Below are positions 51,291 to 64,000 of a DNA stretch of 64,000 nucleotides, in pieces; position 1 is the stretch's first letter, and the number at the start of each line of letters is the position of its first letter. The translations under genes were made by a program, and so were the position numbers. The notes under the pieces are model-generated. The model searched no databases. It was not told the origin of the DNA and saw only the letters and a program-made list of their open reading frames with translations. This stretch comes from Hirundichthys speculiger. Taxonomy: Eukaryota > Chordata > Actinopteri > Beloniformes > Exocoetidae. The DNA is taken from positions 2,356,001-2,420,000 of the forward strand of contig JAGFBZ010000290.1 in NCBI GenBank assembly GCA_018398805.1, read 5' to 3'.

Positions 51291-51734
51291 CAGTTACTTG
51301 AAATTTGATAATGCATCTATCACACACAGGAACATTATCAAAGTGATAAGAAAATGTATTGTTTGTGCAGGTCCAGTTGCTCTTCCTCCCTCAGTGGAGG
51401 AGTAAATCAATAACCTGCATGACTCACTATGTGAAATAGACTAGTATTCTTGTTTTATATGTAAAACAACATCAGGATTTATCATTAAACCAATATATTC
51501 TTAAATAATTCCTATTTACATAACTATGAACCTGTTTGTTTAAAACTGTTCTTTTTAGTCCTGAAATGATGTCAGTGCCTGAAATCAATCAATTGCTGAA
51601 CGAAAGGAATGTGCTCACAAAGACTGGGGCTCGGCCATCGGGCTTTTGTACGTGTGAATGCGTAGTTCACAGTAAACTGGTTGTTATGATGAAACAAAGA
51701 TTGTAAGAAGCATATAATCTCAATGTTTCCCAGA

Positions 51735-51830
51735 ATATACTCCAGTAACATGCCGAGGCACATGCCTTCCCATAACACCTTTGTCCTAGAGACCTGGGTT
51801 TGACTCCAGTGTGAGATCATTGAGTCATTT
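51735..51830 (+). repeat. Possible tRNA-like SINE head fragment
   Basis: GACCTGGGTTTGACTCCAGTG at about 51789-51808 resembles a tRNA B-box arm. The A-box side is unclear, and no body or tail is seen. It may be a decayed fragment or chance. Confidence 0.25.
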
Positions 51831-53262
51831 TGGATGGGCTACTGCCATTCCTGAGCCGTCTCCTTTGAGGCCTATTCAAAACTTTCACCACAAAGAATTT
51901 TAACTAAGATGTGTTGAAGTTATTTGCCAGTGATTTCTTGATTGGGAACATTAGTCTGTTGAATAGGCTTTCTCGCATAAAAACAAGTTAACACTATTTA
52001 GACAGAGCGATTCAACATTATTGCTTTTTGACTGCAAACCAGATGTCATCTAAAATGGTATTGGATATATAGACAAATATTTAGTGTTAATTTGCAAAAT
52101 TGCAGTACTTTGTGTTGCTTGACTGAACAAAATGGTTTGAGTCTGAGAAGCAGAATTAACTGGGCCAGCCATTACTGGAAACTAAAATGGAGACTGTGCC
52201 TGCCTTCTATAATTGTGATGCAACCAGCATATCAATAGAAAGTACAGCTAGTTGTAGCTAAAGGCAGTGTATTAAATTACTTTGGACTGTAAGTTTTCAT
52301 CCAATACAAAATCATAAACATGCACAATAGATGTCACATCAGTTGCTGTAGTATGAATAAGGTTGGCTTTAATAAGTTGCATCCTTAGATATAAAGGAGA
52401 CAAAGGCACAGTCACTAAAAATGTTGAACAGCTTGAGTTTACGAAAACAAAAACGCAAAGATAGTGTGATTGTTTGTTCTGTGGTTGGTGACATAATTGA
52501 AAACTGCTGTCAGTCTGCTTCAGTAACAAAGACCCACTGAGAATAAAAAGTGTACTGATGTGAAGATGTCCCAGAAAACAACTTTTAGTCACAATGCAAA
52601 AACTTTTAATCCCATACTGAGAAAACTCGAGGGAAACGTCACAGTTGTTGCTGTTTCATTATAAGTGGCACTTTCCCCAGATGGGAATCATCTTCTTTGT
52701 GTGAACTTGAGTGTTTAATCTCCAGAATCTTGGACTGTCTCCCGTGGCTCAGTTCTCACCTCAGACACTGACCTCATGTCTGGACAGCAAACCTTTCTCA
52801 TAAAACTGAATGCACCTGTCTTTGTCTGTCCAACCTCTGTCCATGTGCAAACATCAGCGTGTTGAGTATCACTTTCTTGTGTGCTGATGAGATAGAGTTG
52901 GACCCCTTCATCTGTTAATGGAACCCTCGTCTGTAGTGTTGGATTCTGATAAATGAGGTGCTGAATAAAGTCTTTAAGAGTTCTTCTCATTAAATGCCAC
53001 AAGATTAGTATGGCTCACAATTTGTTTATGAAATACAGAGAAATAGTGAGGAGGTGCTAGAGAGGGAAAGGGTCTCTCTAAAGTGTTAGTGTCCACACTG
53101 AGAAGGACTGATGTGGAAAAAGCAGTGGAGGAAAATATGCTGCTTCAATCACCTACACTGAAATCTTTAACTCCTTTGTGGGGCTTGTTTCTGTATTTCT
53201 GGCACATATAATCTGTTTTCTAATATGTAAAAGCATTGATGCAAAAAATGCTTTGAGAGTAA

Positions 53263-53996
53263 GGGTGAATTCCAATTCCTCCATTAACCCTCAATCTCAA
53301 CCCTCGCCCTTAACCCTCAATTTTTGGCCCTCAATCTTAACCCTTGAAAGTAAGTGTCAGGGCTATCTTGTGACTTAGAAATGGGACACCCCTTGAGTGC
53401 AGTTACGTCTTCAGACTGAAATGTATCAGAGCCCGTGTTGTCTCTGTATTCCCTGAAATGACACAGGGATAATATTAAAAAGAGCGCCGTATATTCTCCA
53501 AATAATATTAGCAAATAACACAATAGAGGATACATTATTCAGACCTCCGTCACTACACAACAAGGTATACAAGTAACGGGAAGCCGGCCGGGACCGCTGG
53601 TCCGGCACCGCCAGTCCGGCAGCAAACATCGTAAAGTAAAAAAATAAATGTTACGCAACAACGATGTTAATTCATGAAAAAAGTCTCAAACAAAGACAAT
53701 AAGATGGTTTCGTAACATTTATATCTTTAAGATCTACGAAGATACTTACATTTGTAGCTAGCTTTTTTTGTCGCCACCCTTTTCGAAGATGTCTTGGCTA
53801 AATTACCCAGTGCCTTCTGGGTAGCCCTTACTACCAAGGGTGGTGCCGGAGAATCTCAATTTTGAGGGCGAGCCTTCAAACTTGTCCCTCAATTTGACAT
53901 TCTTAGAATCGGGACAGCACTTGCATTTAGCAGGAGCGTGCATTTTTGAGATTGAGGGTTGAAATTGAGGGTTAAGGGAGGAATTCGAATTCACCC
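53263..53996. mobile_element. Foldback/MITE element with CCCTCAA-rich inverted ends
   Basis: The left end GGGTGAATTCCAATTCCTCC matches the inverted right end GGGTGAATTCGAATTCCTCC. Both are followed by repeated AACCCTCAAT blocks (CCTCAATCTCAACCCTCG left, CTCAATTTCAACCCTCAATC right). Total 734 bp, no transposase frame. I found no convincing target duplication, so the superfamily is open. Confidence 0.7.
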
Positions 53997-54667
53997 CACA
54001 CAGTTATGGACTGAACAGGCTACAGTCTCTTAATGACTCAGAAAATATTTGAATTTATTAAAATTAATCCGATAATTTTTGAAACGATAGAACTCCTTAC
54101 ACACACACACATATATATTTTCATAGTTAACTCAGATCATGGGGATCTGCTTTTTTTTTTTTTTTAAGCCTTTAGTTTGAAAACCCAAAGTCCACCAATG
54201 CCGTCGTACTTTTTGGGGTTAATTCATCATGCTTCTTTGGTATTTTGTCCAGGCTGCTGCTTGACCGCAGTAATTTTCTGATGGTCCCTAACGCTCCACG
54301 GCAGCAGCGAGGTACTCAGAATGGACATTCAGCACTGTTCCTTAGAGTTTTTGCCAAACTCACTGAGTTTGGAGGGTTGATGTCACTTGTGAAATGTCTG
54401 GCATACTTTATATCTACAAAATGATACCAACCTGGATGAAATCGGTGCTGTTTTCATGATGCTAATAAAGTTTAAAGAGAAAAAAAACAAGCAAATGTTG
54501 GATGTGAAGCTAACTTTACTGGGGCCTGCGGTGGTAATTCAATTCACAGCAACAATAAATACAAATAACCTTTTTCTTGTCAACAGACCCATCTGGCAGC
54601 ACCTTAAGGCCAAACTTACCGTTCATAAGACCAATTTTCTGTCGGCATGTCTGTCCCACACGTTGAC

Positions 54668-54939
54668 TGTAAATGGTAAATGGTAAATGGACTGCACTTA
54701 TATACCGCTTTATCAGCATCAAAGCGGTTTACAATTGGCCTCACATTCACCCATTCATGCACACATTCACACACTGATGGCCGAGGCTACCACGCAGGGT
54801 GCCACATGCTCACCAGGAGCAACTTGGGGTTCAGTATCTTGCTCAGGGATACTTCGACATGTAGCCAGGGGAGCATGGGAATTGAACCGGCAACTTTCCG
54901 GTTACCGGACAACCCTCTCTACCACCTGAGCCACAGCCG
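54668..54939 (-). repeat. tRNA-derived SINE, - orientation, near full length
   Basis: Reading the - strand: CGGCTGTGGCTCAGGTGGTA (A-box), then a B-box GGTTCAATTCC (54888-54878), then a body with ATCCCTGAGCAAGATACTGA and ACCCCAAGTTGC, a CACTCATTCA-like spacer, and a tail of TTTACCA repeats. The body is shared with the + oriented copy at 51111-51290. Confidence 0.75.
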
Positions 54940-55077
54940 TAAATACACTTATTGGCCGAGGTTCATATTTACAGAAACATGTGTGCATTAATCTCGCGTT
55001 TAAAAAATTAGTGGCGTTAAACAGATTTGCGTCAACACAATATTAACGCGTTATTAACGCATTCACTTTGACAGCCC

Positions 55078-55119
55078 AAATATATATATATATATATATA
55101 TATATACTATATATATATA

Positions 55120-55151
<32 letters not shown>
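55078..55151. repeat. TA microsatellite with internal palindromes
   Basis: TA units interrupted by ACTATATATATATAGT, so the tract can fold into hairpins. No coding content. Confidence 0.95.
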
Positions 55152-55153
<2 letters not shown>

Positions 55154-58100
55154 CTAAGCTACTTAAGAAAACTCTGGAAGAAAAAATTGATGTTCTTGTT
55201 TTGGTATAGACTACATCCTTTATGGATCCTCCGGTCAGTTTTAATCTTCCATTGCGCTCACATATCTTTGGCAGTAACATCATACATCCCTGCATTTAAC
55301 TTTGAACAGAAGGAAAAATAAATCTGCTCTGGGGTCCGTTTTTACTGGGATGGCCGTTCCTGCTATGAACTTTAACAACTGAGCTGGTGAAAGTAATAGA
55401 AAGTAATAGAAATATATATTTTCTTTCATATATCTGGCTGTAATTCAAACTCAGGTGCAGTTGAGTCAGAATATGAAGGTGTGGTTACAAGAACAACATG
55501 GCTGAGTAAAATAAAGAAATACAGCCCCAGATTTAATTTGGCAAAAGTTGTACTGTTGGGCTCTATTAAAAACAAAGAGTGTAGGATGAAACCTTTGCAG
55601 CACCTGTGGTGGTTCTCACAGTGTTAGCCAACACTAATGTCTTTTACAGGTTTGGTATAAATCTTTGAGCTGAAGTTACTGAACACACCATGCAAATAGT
55701 TCACCTTCCCTAAAACTTTCCATGCACTTAGTTCGTAGAAATTGTGAAACTGAAGCTCCAATTAACTTATAAGCACTTTTTGTTGAGTCTCTGGCAACAT
55801 GAGCCCATTAACCTTCTTTTTCCCTAATCATTGTTTGTGAATGGAGTCCTGATCTTGGCTGAGTGGGAGCCAAACTAGCAGTCCAGGTAAAAGGAGGACT
55901 TGAGTGGGTCACTGGTTTTTTTCAGATATAACTGGAACCACCTGACGATGGCAACAGGGCATATTTACAGTTCACTTGATGGCAACAAAGGATTCTGAAG
56001 TAAATGTATGTCCACAGTTTTTTTTTTTTTTTTGAATAGCTGTTGAAAACTGCTTTTTGAAAATGAAACATTTTAACATCAGCTCCCTTTAAAAGACCTC
56101 AGTCTGGTGTAATAAAAATGTAATATTTTACTAATCAACACTTTACTGTTTTAATCTATAACTTTAAATATATTATGGAACTTAAGCCACTTTTAATGTC
56201 CCCCGATGCATATAGTATCTGGCCTTTCAGCAGGAAACGGATGTTTTGGCAAAATGTTTTCTGTCAGAGATGAAAACTGAAGAGCCGCTGGAATGTTTGG
56301 TTGAAAGAGTTTATTTAAATAAGTAAAAACCAAAAAATAAATACTAACTATATAGTTAGTAACTCGGAAAAGTGTTAGAGAATGAATGTATGGAAAAACG
56401 AAAACGCCAAAGTGAATTTTACATCAAAAATTCTCTTTTAGAGGACTTTAAATATAAAATGATTTATTCCATCCAAAGTTTTTATGGTATTAAAATTTAG
56501 ATGTTGAATACAACCACTCTCTTTTAACCTTTTTTTTTTTAAATTTATTTATTTTTTAATCATTGCTTTTTGGATGCGAGAGATTTGGATGTGGTGGTTC
56601 AACCAGGCACATAGAGGAATCATCATACCACCATGGGCAGGCTCTTATTTTGAATAAACATGCAAAAATCAAAGAAAGAAAGAAAAAAATGATGCAAAAG
56701 CTGCATGGATGGCGTGGCTATCCCTGCAAGGCTGTTGAAGAGGAAGCTAATTAAAGCCCTAATGGCTGCCACATGGCAGGAGAGGTTTCCTACTTCAAAC
56801 AAGTCCAGCACCATTTTTCTTTTCAGGTTAATGCAGAAAAGGTTGCAGTTAATGGTCTGTGTGATTAACAGCGCAACCATGTGATGGAAAACTCACTGTT
56901 TGAAACCTTAAGAAGCACAAGAGATCATCTTCGCTCAAATATCAAAACAAAACAAAAGAATAAACTTCTTGAAGGATCTCCTTTTGGTGTGTTCATGTCT
57001 TCCTCACTTACTTTGTGAAAAATGTAGCTAATGGAATATAAACTTTCAGCCTCAATCAGCCAGAACATTTGAAAAATGTCTGCTAATACGGCTGTTTGGG
57101 TTCGGACCAAGGGAGTGAGGTGTTGATCGTTTTTCAGTAAGGAGAACAGTTATGGTCATTTTTGGCTCCTCTTTTCAAACTGCTGTCTTCTGTTTTGTTG
57201 AAGACGGAGCATATAGCTGAGCTGGCGAACCCGCTGCAGAGTTTGGACGGTTCTGGGTTTTTCACCTGCACAAGGCTCTGTTGGATTGTTGTCAGGTGAA
57301 CTGTTGATATAACACACACCTACAGCATGAATTACAACAAGTGGTTAATGATGAACTTTATCATAAAGAAAAATGACTCTGTTGAAGCAACGAGTACATT
57401 AGGATTAGGTTTATAAAGGTTTCAGATTCAGACATAAAACAGGCATGAATCCATTTACAGCACTTTGTTTTTTTTTCTTTCCCAAACTATGATCCTAAAT
57501 ATCACGTGTTGTGTCTGTGGAGTGTAAGGCGTCAGTCTTCAAACTCTTTTCACATTGTAAAAGACATCGTCTTTCCCAAACGCAAGTCTTTCCAGACCAA
57601 GTTGACAGGTTGCCATGGATTTCTTTCTTTATAAATTATAATGTTTTTTTGTTTCCATGTTTAATATGCTTTTATTAAAATAATATTAATAACAATTTGG
57701 CCATCAGTAAATTAGTTGGAATAAACGTGATTAAAAAGCATGAATAAATAATTCAAAAACAACTTGAATCCTACCGTGAAAATGAAAGAGGAGAAAAACA
57801 AGGGAATGATGTTTGTCCCAGTACGAACGTTACATCTGATTCAAACTTGAACAGCTGGGTCAATAAAAATCCTCTTCGTATTAAAGCTTTCGCTTGATGT
57901 TAACAGGGCAAATACAAAACATGCGAGCTGTCAGGATGAGGCGACCGCATTTTCCAAACTGTTTGACAGTTTTTGGTTCTCTTTCCGCAGTTTGAAGGAG
58001 GAGAGAAAGCTTTTTCACAATGCGCGTCCCATCATGTTATTTTAACATCTCACAGGTATGAAATTCTCAGACTCCCCATCATCAAACACAAACTGTTTCT

Positions 58101-61100
58101 TACTCTGTTCAATTCATAAGTGAATGAGGACCTCACGCTGCTCTTCCTGACTGCTGTGAGCCGTGATTTGATTGCATCCTTTTATTTGGTGTTAAATCGT
58201 GAAAACAATGACACCTTTGTCTCATCTTTACATCCCACCGAGCTAAATGTAAAAGTTTGCATTGTGATTCTCTTTGATGCTCACTCAGCTCTCCTTTGGT
58301 CTGGTTCACAAGGGCTTCAGTTTTTCTAGGACTTATTGGGATGTTTTTTCTTGTTTTTCCCTGTTTTTCCAAAGTGCTATTCCTTAAGGATCCAGTAAGT
58401 GCAGCTAATTTCCTGCGATGTGACCTCCAAAGGATCTACCCAACAATAATCATAAGCACATTTTAATCTTGCACATTAAAATCCTGTCCGGATGGAGTGA
58501 AGGTAATGGGGTTCACAAGTGAGTGTAAATCATCAGGTGGAACGTCTCAGTGTGAAATTTTACAGATCTTTGGCAAACACGGGTAATTTTGAATGTTTAT
58601 TAACTGGCGCTGCTGCAATGTCTCCCTCTGATGTTCAGGGAAGCATTTGAAGAATGTGTCTTATTTCCTGAAGTTGACAGTTCTAGCTCTTTTTTTATGG
58701 TTTATAACAATGGTTTGTTTTTAGAGCAGATGTTGCCGTCTCAGTTTTGTTCTCCTTTTTGACAGTTAGTATAATCTTATTTTCAGTGAGGTTTTTTAAA
58801 AAAGAAGCCTTTTTTAAGGCTGTGTTAGGTGAGCATTTTAGACTCACGACTGTGGTAACTGATAAAGGCAAGCTCTCATTCATTTGGAAAGCATTCATTT
58901 GCTGTGTTTTTTTGTTACCATAGAAATTTGGGAATAAAGACCCGAAAAAGGCGAAGAATATAAATCATTCCTGTCCCTGATTCAAATTCCACCTGGTAAA
59001 GAAGACTAAGTAAATTGATATTGGTTTTAGTATCTCCTGTGACAACTGAGGTCCGATGTCTAAGCCCTCCACATTCACTGAGCAGGTTTAAAGACACACC
59101 ATACGGCTGAGATCTGCTGATTCAGTTATCGATCTGGACTTGTAATATCTAATGTTTTTACCAGGAGGCGAATGGACACATGGCTAAAAGTCTACAGATT
59201 TTTTTTTTCTTTTTTCTTTAATGTCTATGTACTTTTTTAAGTGAGAGGAAGTGTTTCGGTCCTTGGAGAAACTGGAATGGGGAGGTGCTGCTCTGCAGAG
59301 GACACTAATGTCAATAACCCCTTGATGAGATCTGCAGGAGTCAGGACTGAACACACGAGCATTTAAAGCTGCCTGGTCTCTCCATTACCTTTTGGGAAAC
59401 TGTTATCACTCTCGTTCATAAACCAACAGGAGACAAGCACTTTCCATTTTTAGACTTTTCTGGAGATGCCGTTCTTCAGAATAATTACAATAGGAATATA
59501 CAGTGAAGTCTACTAAATAAAAAAGTCCATCTCGGCATAACTTTGTTTCTTGGTTTTGGACTGTTTAGGTCTTAAAATGTGTCATTCAGTAACTGCTCAG
59601 CTTTGCAGCATGATGTTGAAAGTCACAGTACCAGCTTGAAGTATCTTTATCTCCTACTCAGAGCTTTACTTCATGCTGCATTCACTGCTCCTTCAAAATG
59701 GGAACTTTGTTCTGACTTTTTGGCTTTGCTATAAGCTTTGAATTCTCATCAGCAAGTATTTAGTTCACTTAACTAAAGAAAGGAATGGATTTTTACCAAT
59801 ACATCAATTTACCATTACACCTTAACAGCAATGAATTGTTGCCCTAAACCAATAGTTCTAAATAAGCTTTGAACAAAAAAACTGAACAAAACATGGAATG
59901 ACAATGAAGTTCAGAGTTTACTGAATTAATGTGCAACAGAGGTATTATGACATGATTTTAAACCTATTTGTGGTACAACCTGGACCATTTCAATGCAGGA
60001 CTTGTGGTTAAATTGTACCAAAAGAGGAAGTCAAATCACAAGTACACTTTAAAGTACAGATGAGTGAGATGTAAGCATTTGAGAATAAAAAGCTGCGTGG
60101 TCGCGTTAGCTCCCAGGCTCAGTGCTGTATGCTTTTTCATACAATAATCTCCTTCAAGGCTCAATGAGTATGTAATTTTAAGATTTTTAGTATATCTTAC
60201 TTAGAAGTAATATATATAGTGTTACTAGTGAGACAATCAATTGGCAGTTAAACAATTACACTGACTACGACAGAGGTGCAAAGTTGATTTATTCTCCAAG
60301 TTGTATACAAGTTTAGAGATGGTTCACTCTCATCACAGAATGCAGGATGCTCGGTAATGACAATTTGTCAGTAAGAAACAGCTGTCTTTAAACCATCACA
60401 TGAACAGAAGAGGACCTTGAGATAATTCTTCAGATGCCTACGTGTCAAAACTTAGCGACTTGATGGAGCCAAAATGATATCAGAACTGTTGGCCCTCAAC
60501 AGGCCAGAATCCAGAGGAAAAGTCACGGACTTATGAATCAGCATTATATAATAAGGCCCTAAAATGCAGTTTTCATACAAGTATAACTTGTGTAAAAAAT
60601 TGTGTTGGCATGGGAGAGCAAAGTTGAACATCAGCCTCAAAAAATGCTCCTCAGAAAGGGGTCCTAAAACAAATTATATGAAGAGAGGCATAAAGACACT
60701 GTTGAAAGTGAAGCTTTCAGTCAGGAGTCAACTTTTTTTTTGTCAACGTCAACGTCTTAAAAAATGGGGATAAAGTGTCTCCTTTAACACTTAGTTAAAG
60801 CAAATGGTGCAGCAATGGCAGCTTCAGTTTTTCTTGGGACTAATCCTGCTAGTTTAGCACAGTTCCTTTGGAAGTTCATGTTGAAATTTCTTTCTTTGCA
60901 CATGGCTGAAACATTCAAGTTGAACCAGGTTGGCTTGGGAGCAGCTGTGCTGTTTTTAGGTCTCTCCAGTCAGGCTCAGGTTCACATCCAGGTTGCTGGG
61001 TCACTGTTTTCTCTCTAAATCCTGCACCACTCTTAGAACCTGGGCACTCTGGACAGGGATTTGACTCAGAGGCAAAAACATCTCAATCATTTAAAAACAG

Positions 61101-62158
61101 CCATGTTCCCAAGATTTTAAAAATAAATGACGACATGTTCAGATTGTCATCAATCTAATAAATCTTTCTTGTCATTGTGTAAGTGACTCTGAGACTGATG
61201 AACCATAATTGTAGGCGTGAAGGTCAGAGGCCACAGGAGGAGGTCAGTACTGATGAACACTGAGGAAGATCCTTCAGGCATTCAGGTGTTTTGTAATCTA
61301 GAGATAATGGGCGTACGGTATTCAAGTTGAGAAAAGGTGATTTATAACTATACTGCGTGATATGTTTGATTTTTATTTTCATTTAATTACCATGTCATGT
61401 TCTGGGGCTTAAAAAAAAAAAAAAAGATTAGGGAAGCTCCAGAACTAAGTGATTTTTTTTTTTTGCCAAAGGATGATTTTGTAAAAAGTGAGATGAACTA
61501 AAGCTGGACTAGACCAAGTAATACCTCATATGTCTTCTGGACCCTTTTATCTTGGAGGATAAGAAGGTGATATCGTGCAGACCTGTGAGTGACTGCACGC
61601 GTGAATGTGTGTGTGCATCCATGTGTGAGACTTGCATGTGGGTGGCCCATGTAATGCATTTGAATGCATGACTTCTGAACTGAGACAGAAATTATTTGAA
61701 TTCCCACATGTGGCAAAAGCCAAATGCAAAGTGAAACATGTTGGTTTCCTATTGGCTAAATTCTCCAACCTTGAGTCTGTCATAGTTGTTGTCATTGGTT
61801 CTGGATTTGGTAAAAGAACAAGAAGCTATTTGTTAACACATAACTAAAAACAGTGGGGGTTAAATAAAAAAAGAAAGAAAGAAATGATCTATAAAGGAAA
61901 GAATTGATCATATGGATCAATTTACTTACTTTTTTCTATTCTAGCAATGTTCACCATCAAATAAGAAACTTCAAACTCAGTCCAAAGCTTCCTATTCTGG
62001 TCTGGAGACCATCTATGATCTCACATGTACAATAAGATTTTTGAGGTTTAAATATGCATGTACTGTTTTTTTCTGCTATTCAAGTACAAAATATAATAAG
62101 GTTGGGAATAACTTATATTAGACAAGTACACTACCTTGTCTAAAGTAGTGAATATAGT

Positions 62159-62344
<186 letters not shown>

Positions 62345-62650
62345 TTTCTTGTTCAATTTTAATACCTGGTACCACTAAAAGTCATCATGTGACTAAAACA
62401 GACAGAAAAGAAAACACTGAATGCATAAAAGCAGTGTTTTTGGCAGTACAACGCCATAGCTATTGATGTAAAAACTTAAGTGATTTAGGTTATAATCAAG
62501 AAAACCATGGAAAATGATAAGATATCAGCTCTTAAATAAAACTCTATGAGCAATCTTTGTGGTTATCGTTATGTTTGTCTAAACAAATGTACCTTTAGTT
62601 GTACCAGGCATTAAAATGAACAAGAAACTGAAGAAAACAAGGGTGGTCTA

Positions 62651-62726
<76 letters not shown>
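62651..62726. repeat. TA microsatellite
   Basis: TA repeat with one CA and one phase break (ATTATA), about 300 bp right of the compound microsatellite. Confidence 0.93.
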
Positions 62727-62730
<4 letters not shown>

Positions 62731-64000
62731 AGTCTGGTAGTTAAGTCTTGTAAGATCTTAACATTCATAATGGCAGGTATCCCTTCTCTCCTTTTGAGAC
62801 AGTCTCTGTCCTTGTAAAATCTGGATTAATTTGAACTTAACTCTAAAAGAACTTCTAAAAGAAGTTTAAATAAGTGTAAGCCAAAAAGATGATGTCTTTT
62901 CTTTTCTTGGCATCTTGATGATGTTGGAAAATGACCCAGGACTAATAGGGAGAGCTCATTTAGGCGACGGGGAGCAGCAGGATTAAAGTAGGGGGTCTGT
63001 AAGGGGGGCTGGCCCCAAGGTCAAGAGTCTAGTCACTTCCTCAGAAGTTGATGAAAAGTTCAGAGGAGGGTTGTTCCTCTGTGGGCAGCAGTGGGTACAT
63101 ATGTGTGCTTGTTTTTTTCAGGGTTAGACAGAAGGTTTCTTAGATCCCCCTGCCCTCAGAATGGAAATGTGCTGAATGCTGGACTACTGTGTGAGTCTGT
63201 AAGCTTGTAAAGGTGAAGGTTGGACTGGGCTGCCCAGGAGGCCAAAACAGGACCTTGACAAGATGAAAGGCTGCAGCAGGGAGGATTCCCATATCTTTTC
63301 TAAAACTATGGAAAACAAGCCTTATGACAGAAATCTGCATGTCCAAATCCAAGAGTATCAAATAGAATATTCCAAACAGTTTAATCAGAAAGGCAGACAC
63401 TTTGTAGTGATCTGTGCAACCTGTCATCACACATCATCCAACTGCCCCGGATATACCTGCAATCCCTTTGAAACCAAGTGTGGGTGTGGCCTGAAAAAGG
63501 AATATGGCGACCCATCCTTAGTTTCTGAGGTCTTGTAGATTTCTACAGATTTTTTCAGTTCTTGTTTTTTTGCCTGAAATAAGTCATGTGCACACGATCT
63601 CCTCAGTTAGCCTCTACTGTGATGCATGCAAATTGAATCCCTTTGCTTCCACAGTCAACATGATATATATGAGAAATTCACATGGCTGAACTCATTCAGC
63701 ACCACATGTGAACCCCTTCGTGCTTTGTTAAACAAAAGGATCTGTTCATGCATCTTGCACATATCTCAACTGCTCAGCTGGACACAATTTTGCACAGGTG
63801 GATTGCTGTTCTTCCTCATACTATAACCTTTACAGTGTTTTTCGTACATGTGTATTCAAATATATAGAGAGATTGATCTTATCAAACATCTAAACAATGG
63901 CTTCTTTTCATACATATGGTCTGGTGAGGTCTACCATGTTATAGTGTTGCAGCATATCTCTTCATATGTGCGTTGGAATGACATTAAACACCAGTAGTTG

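Noticed and set aside
52715..53002. 95-codon - frame, fairly balanced in composition
   Set aside because: No motif, no start or splice context and no family recognised; similar-length frames are expected by chance in a 17-kb intron.
63263..63538. 91-codon + frame with many cysteines, possibly a next EGF exon
   Set aside because: Cysteine spacing does not fit EGF, and there is no acceptor/donor pair in the right phase.

Overview
This window is nuclear genomic DNA of a teleost fish, probably a spiny-rayed (percomorph) species. The evidence is split genes with GT-AG introns, vertebrate proteins, AT-rich introns with many microsatellites, Tc1, hAT and pogo DNA-transposon relics, and a tRNA-derived SINE of a type common in spiny-rayed fish. 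There are no bacterial-style operons.

Layout, left to right: (1) 1-2572, + strand, the 3' part of a thiamine-transporter gene (slc19a3); its 5' exons lie outside the window. (2) 3677-31868, - strand, agfg1, an ArfGAP with FG repeats. I traced 14 coding exons, including one apparent 24-residue cassette exon, and a 10.2-kb first intron that holds a 2.6-kb foldback element. (3) 33358-36136, - strand, mrpl44 (mitoribosome large subunit), four exons. (4) 36392-38252, + strand, dnaaf1/lrrc50 (axonemal dynein assembly), unusually intron-poor and head-to-head with mrpl44 across 255 bp that contains a near-consensus RFX X-box. (5) 39113-42894, - strand, mff (mitochondrial fission factor), seven coding exons, complete. 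(6) 44559-46515, + strand, the first four exons (signal peptide, EMI domain, first EGF) of a MEGF6-like secreted protein; the rest of the window appears to be its next, very long intron, full of repeats.

slc19a3, agfg1 and mff are also neighbours on human chromosome 2q36, so this is a conserved vertebrate block. dnaaf1 and the MEGF6-like gene are not in that block in human. The genes do not form one pathway: one imports thiamine, one handles membrane traffic, two serve mitochondria, one builds motile cilia and one is extracellular.

The most notable observations are: three separate one-base reading-frame breaks in agfg1, mrpl44 and dnaaf1, each fixed by removing a single base and each in otherwise well conserved sequence; a large near-perfect inverted-repeat element carrying the same 62-codon ORF in both arms; a hAT-type element with a perfect 8-bp target duplication; a pogo-like element with TA duplications and a decayed transposase N-terminus; two copies of a TTAA-flanked miniature element, one of them in the slc19a3 3' UTR; a duplication with an inverted junction in an mff intron; and a T20-G32 homopolymer junction. 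Exon boundaries were read by eye from splice consensus, frame and protein similarity recalled from human proteins. No alignment was run.
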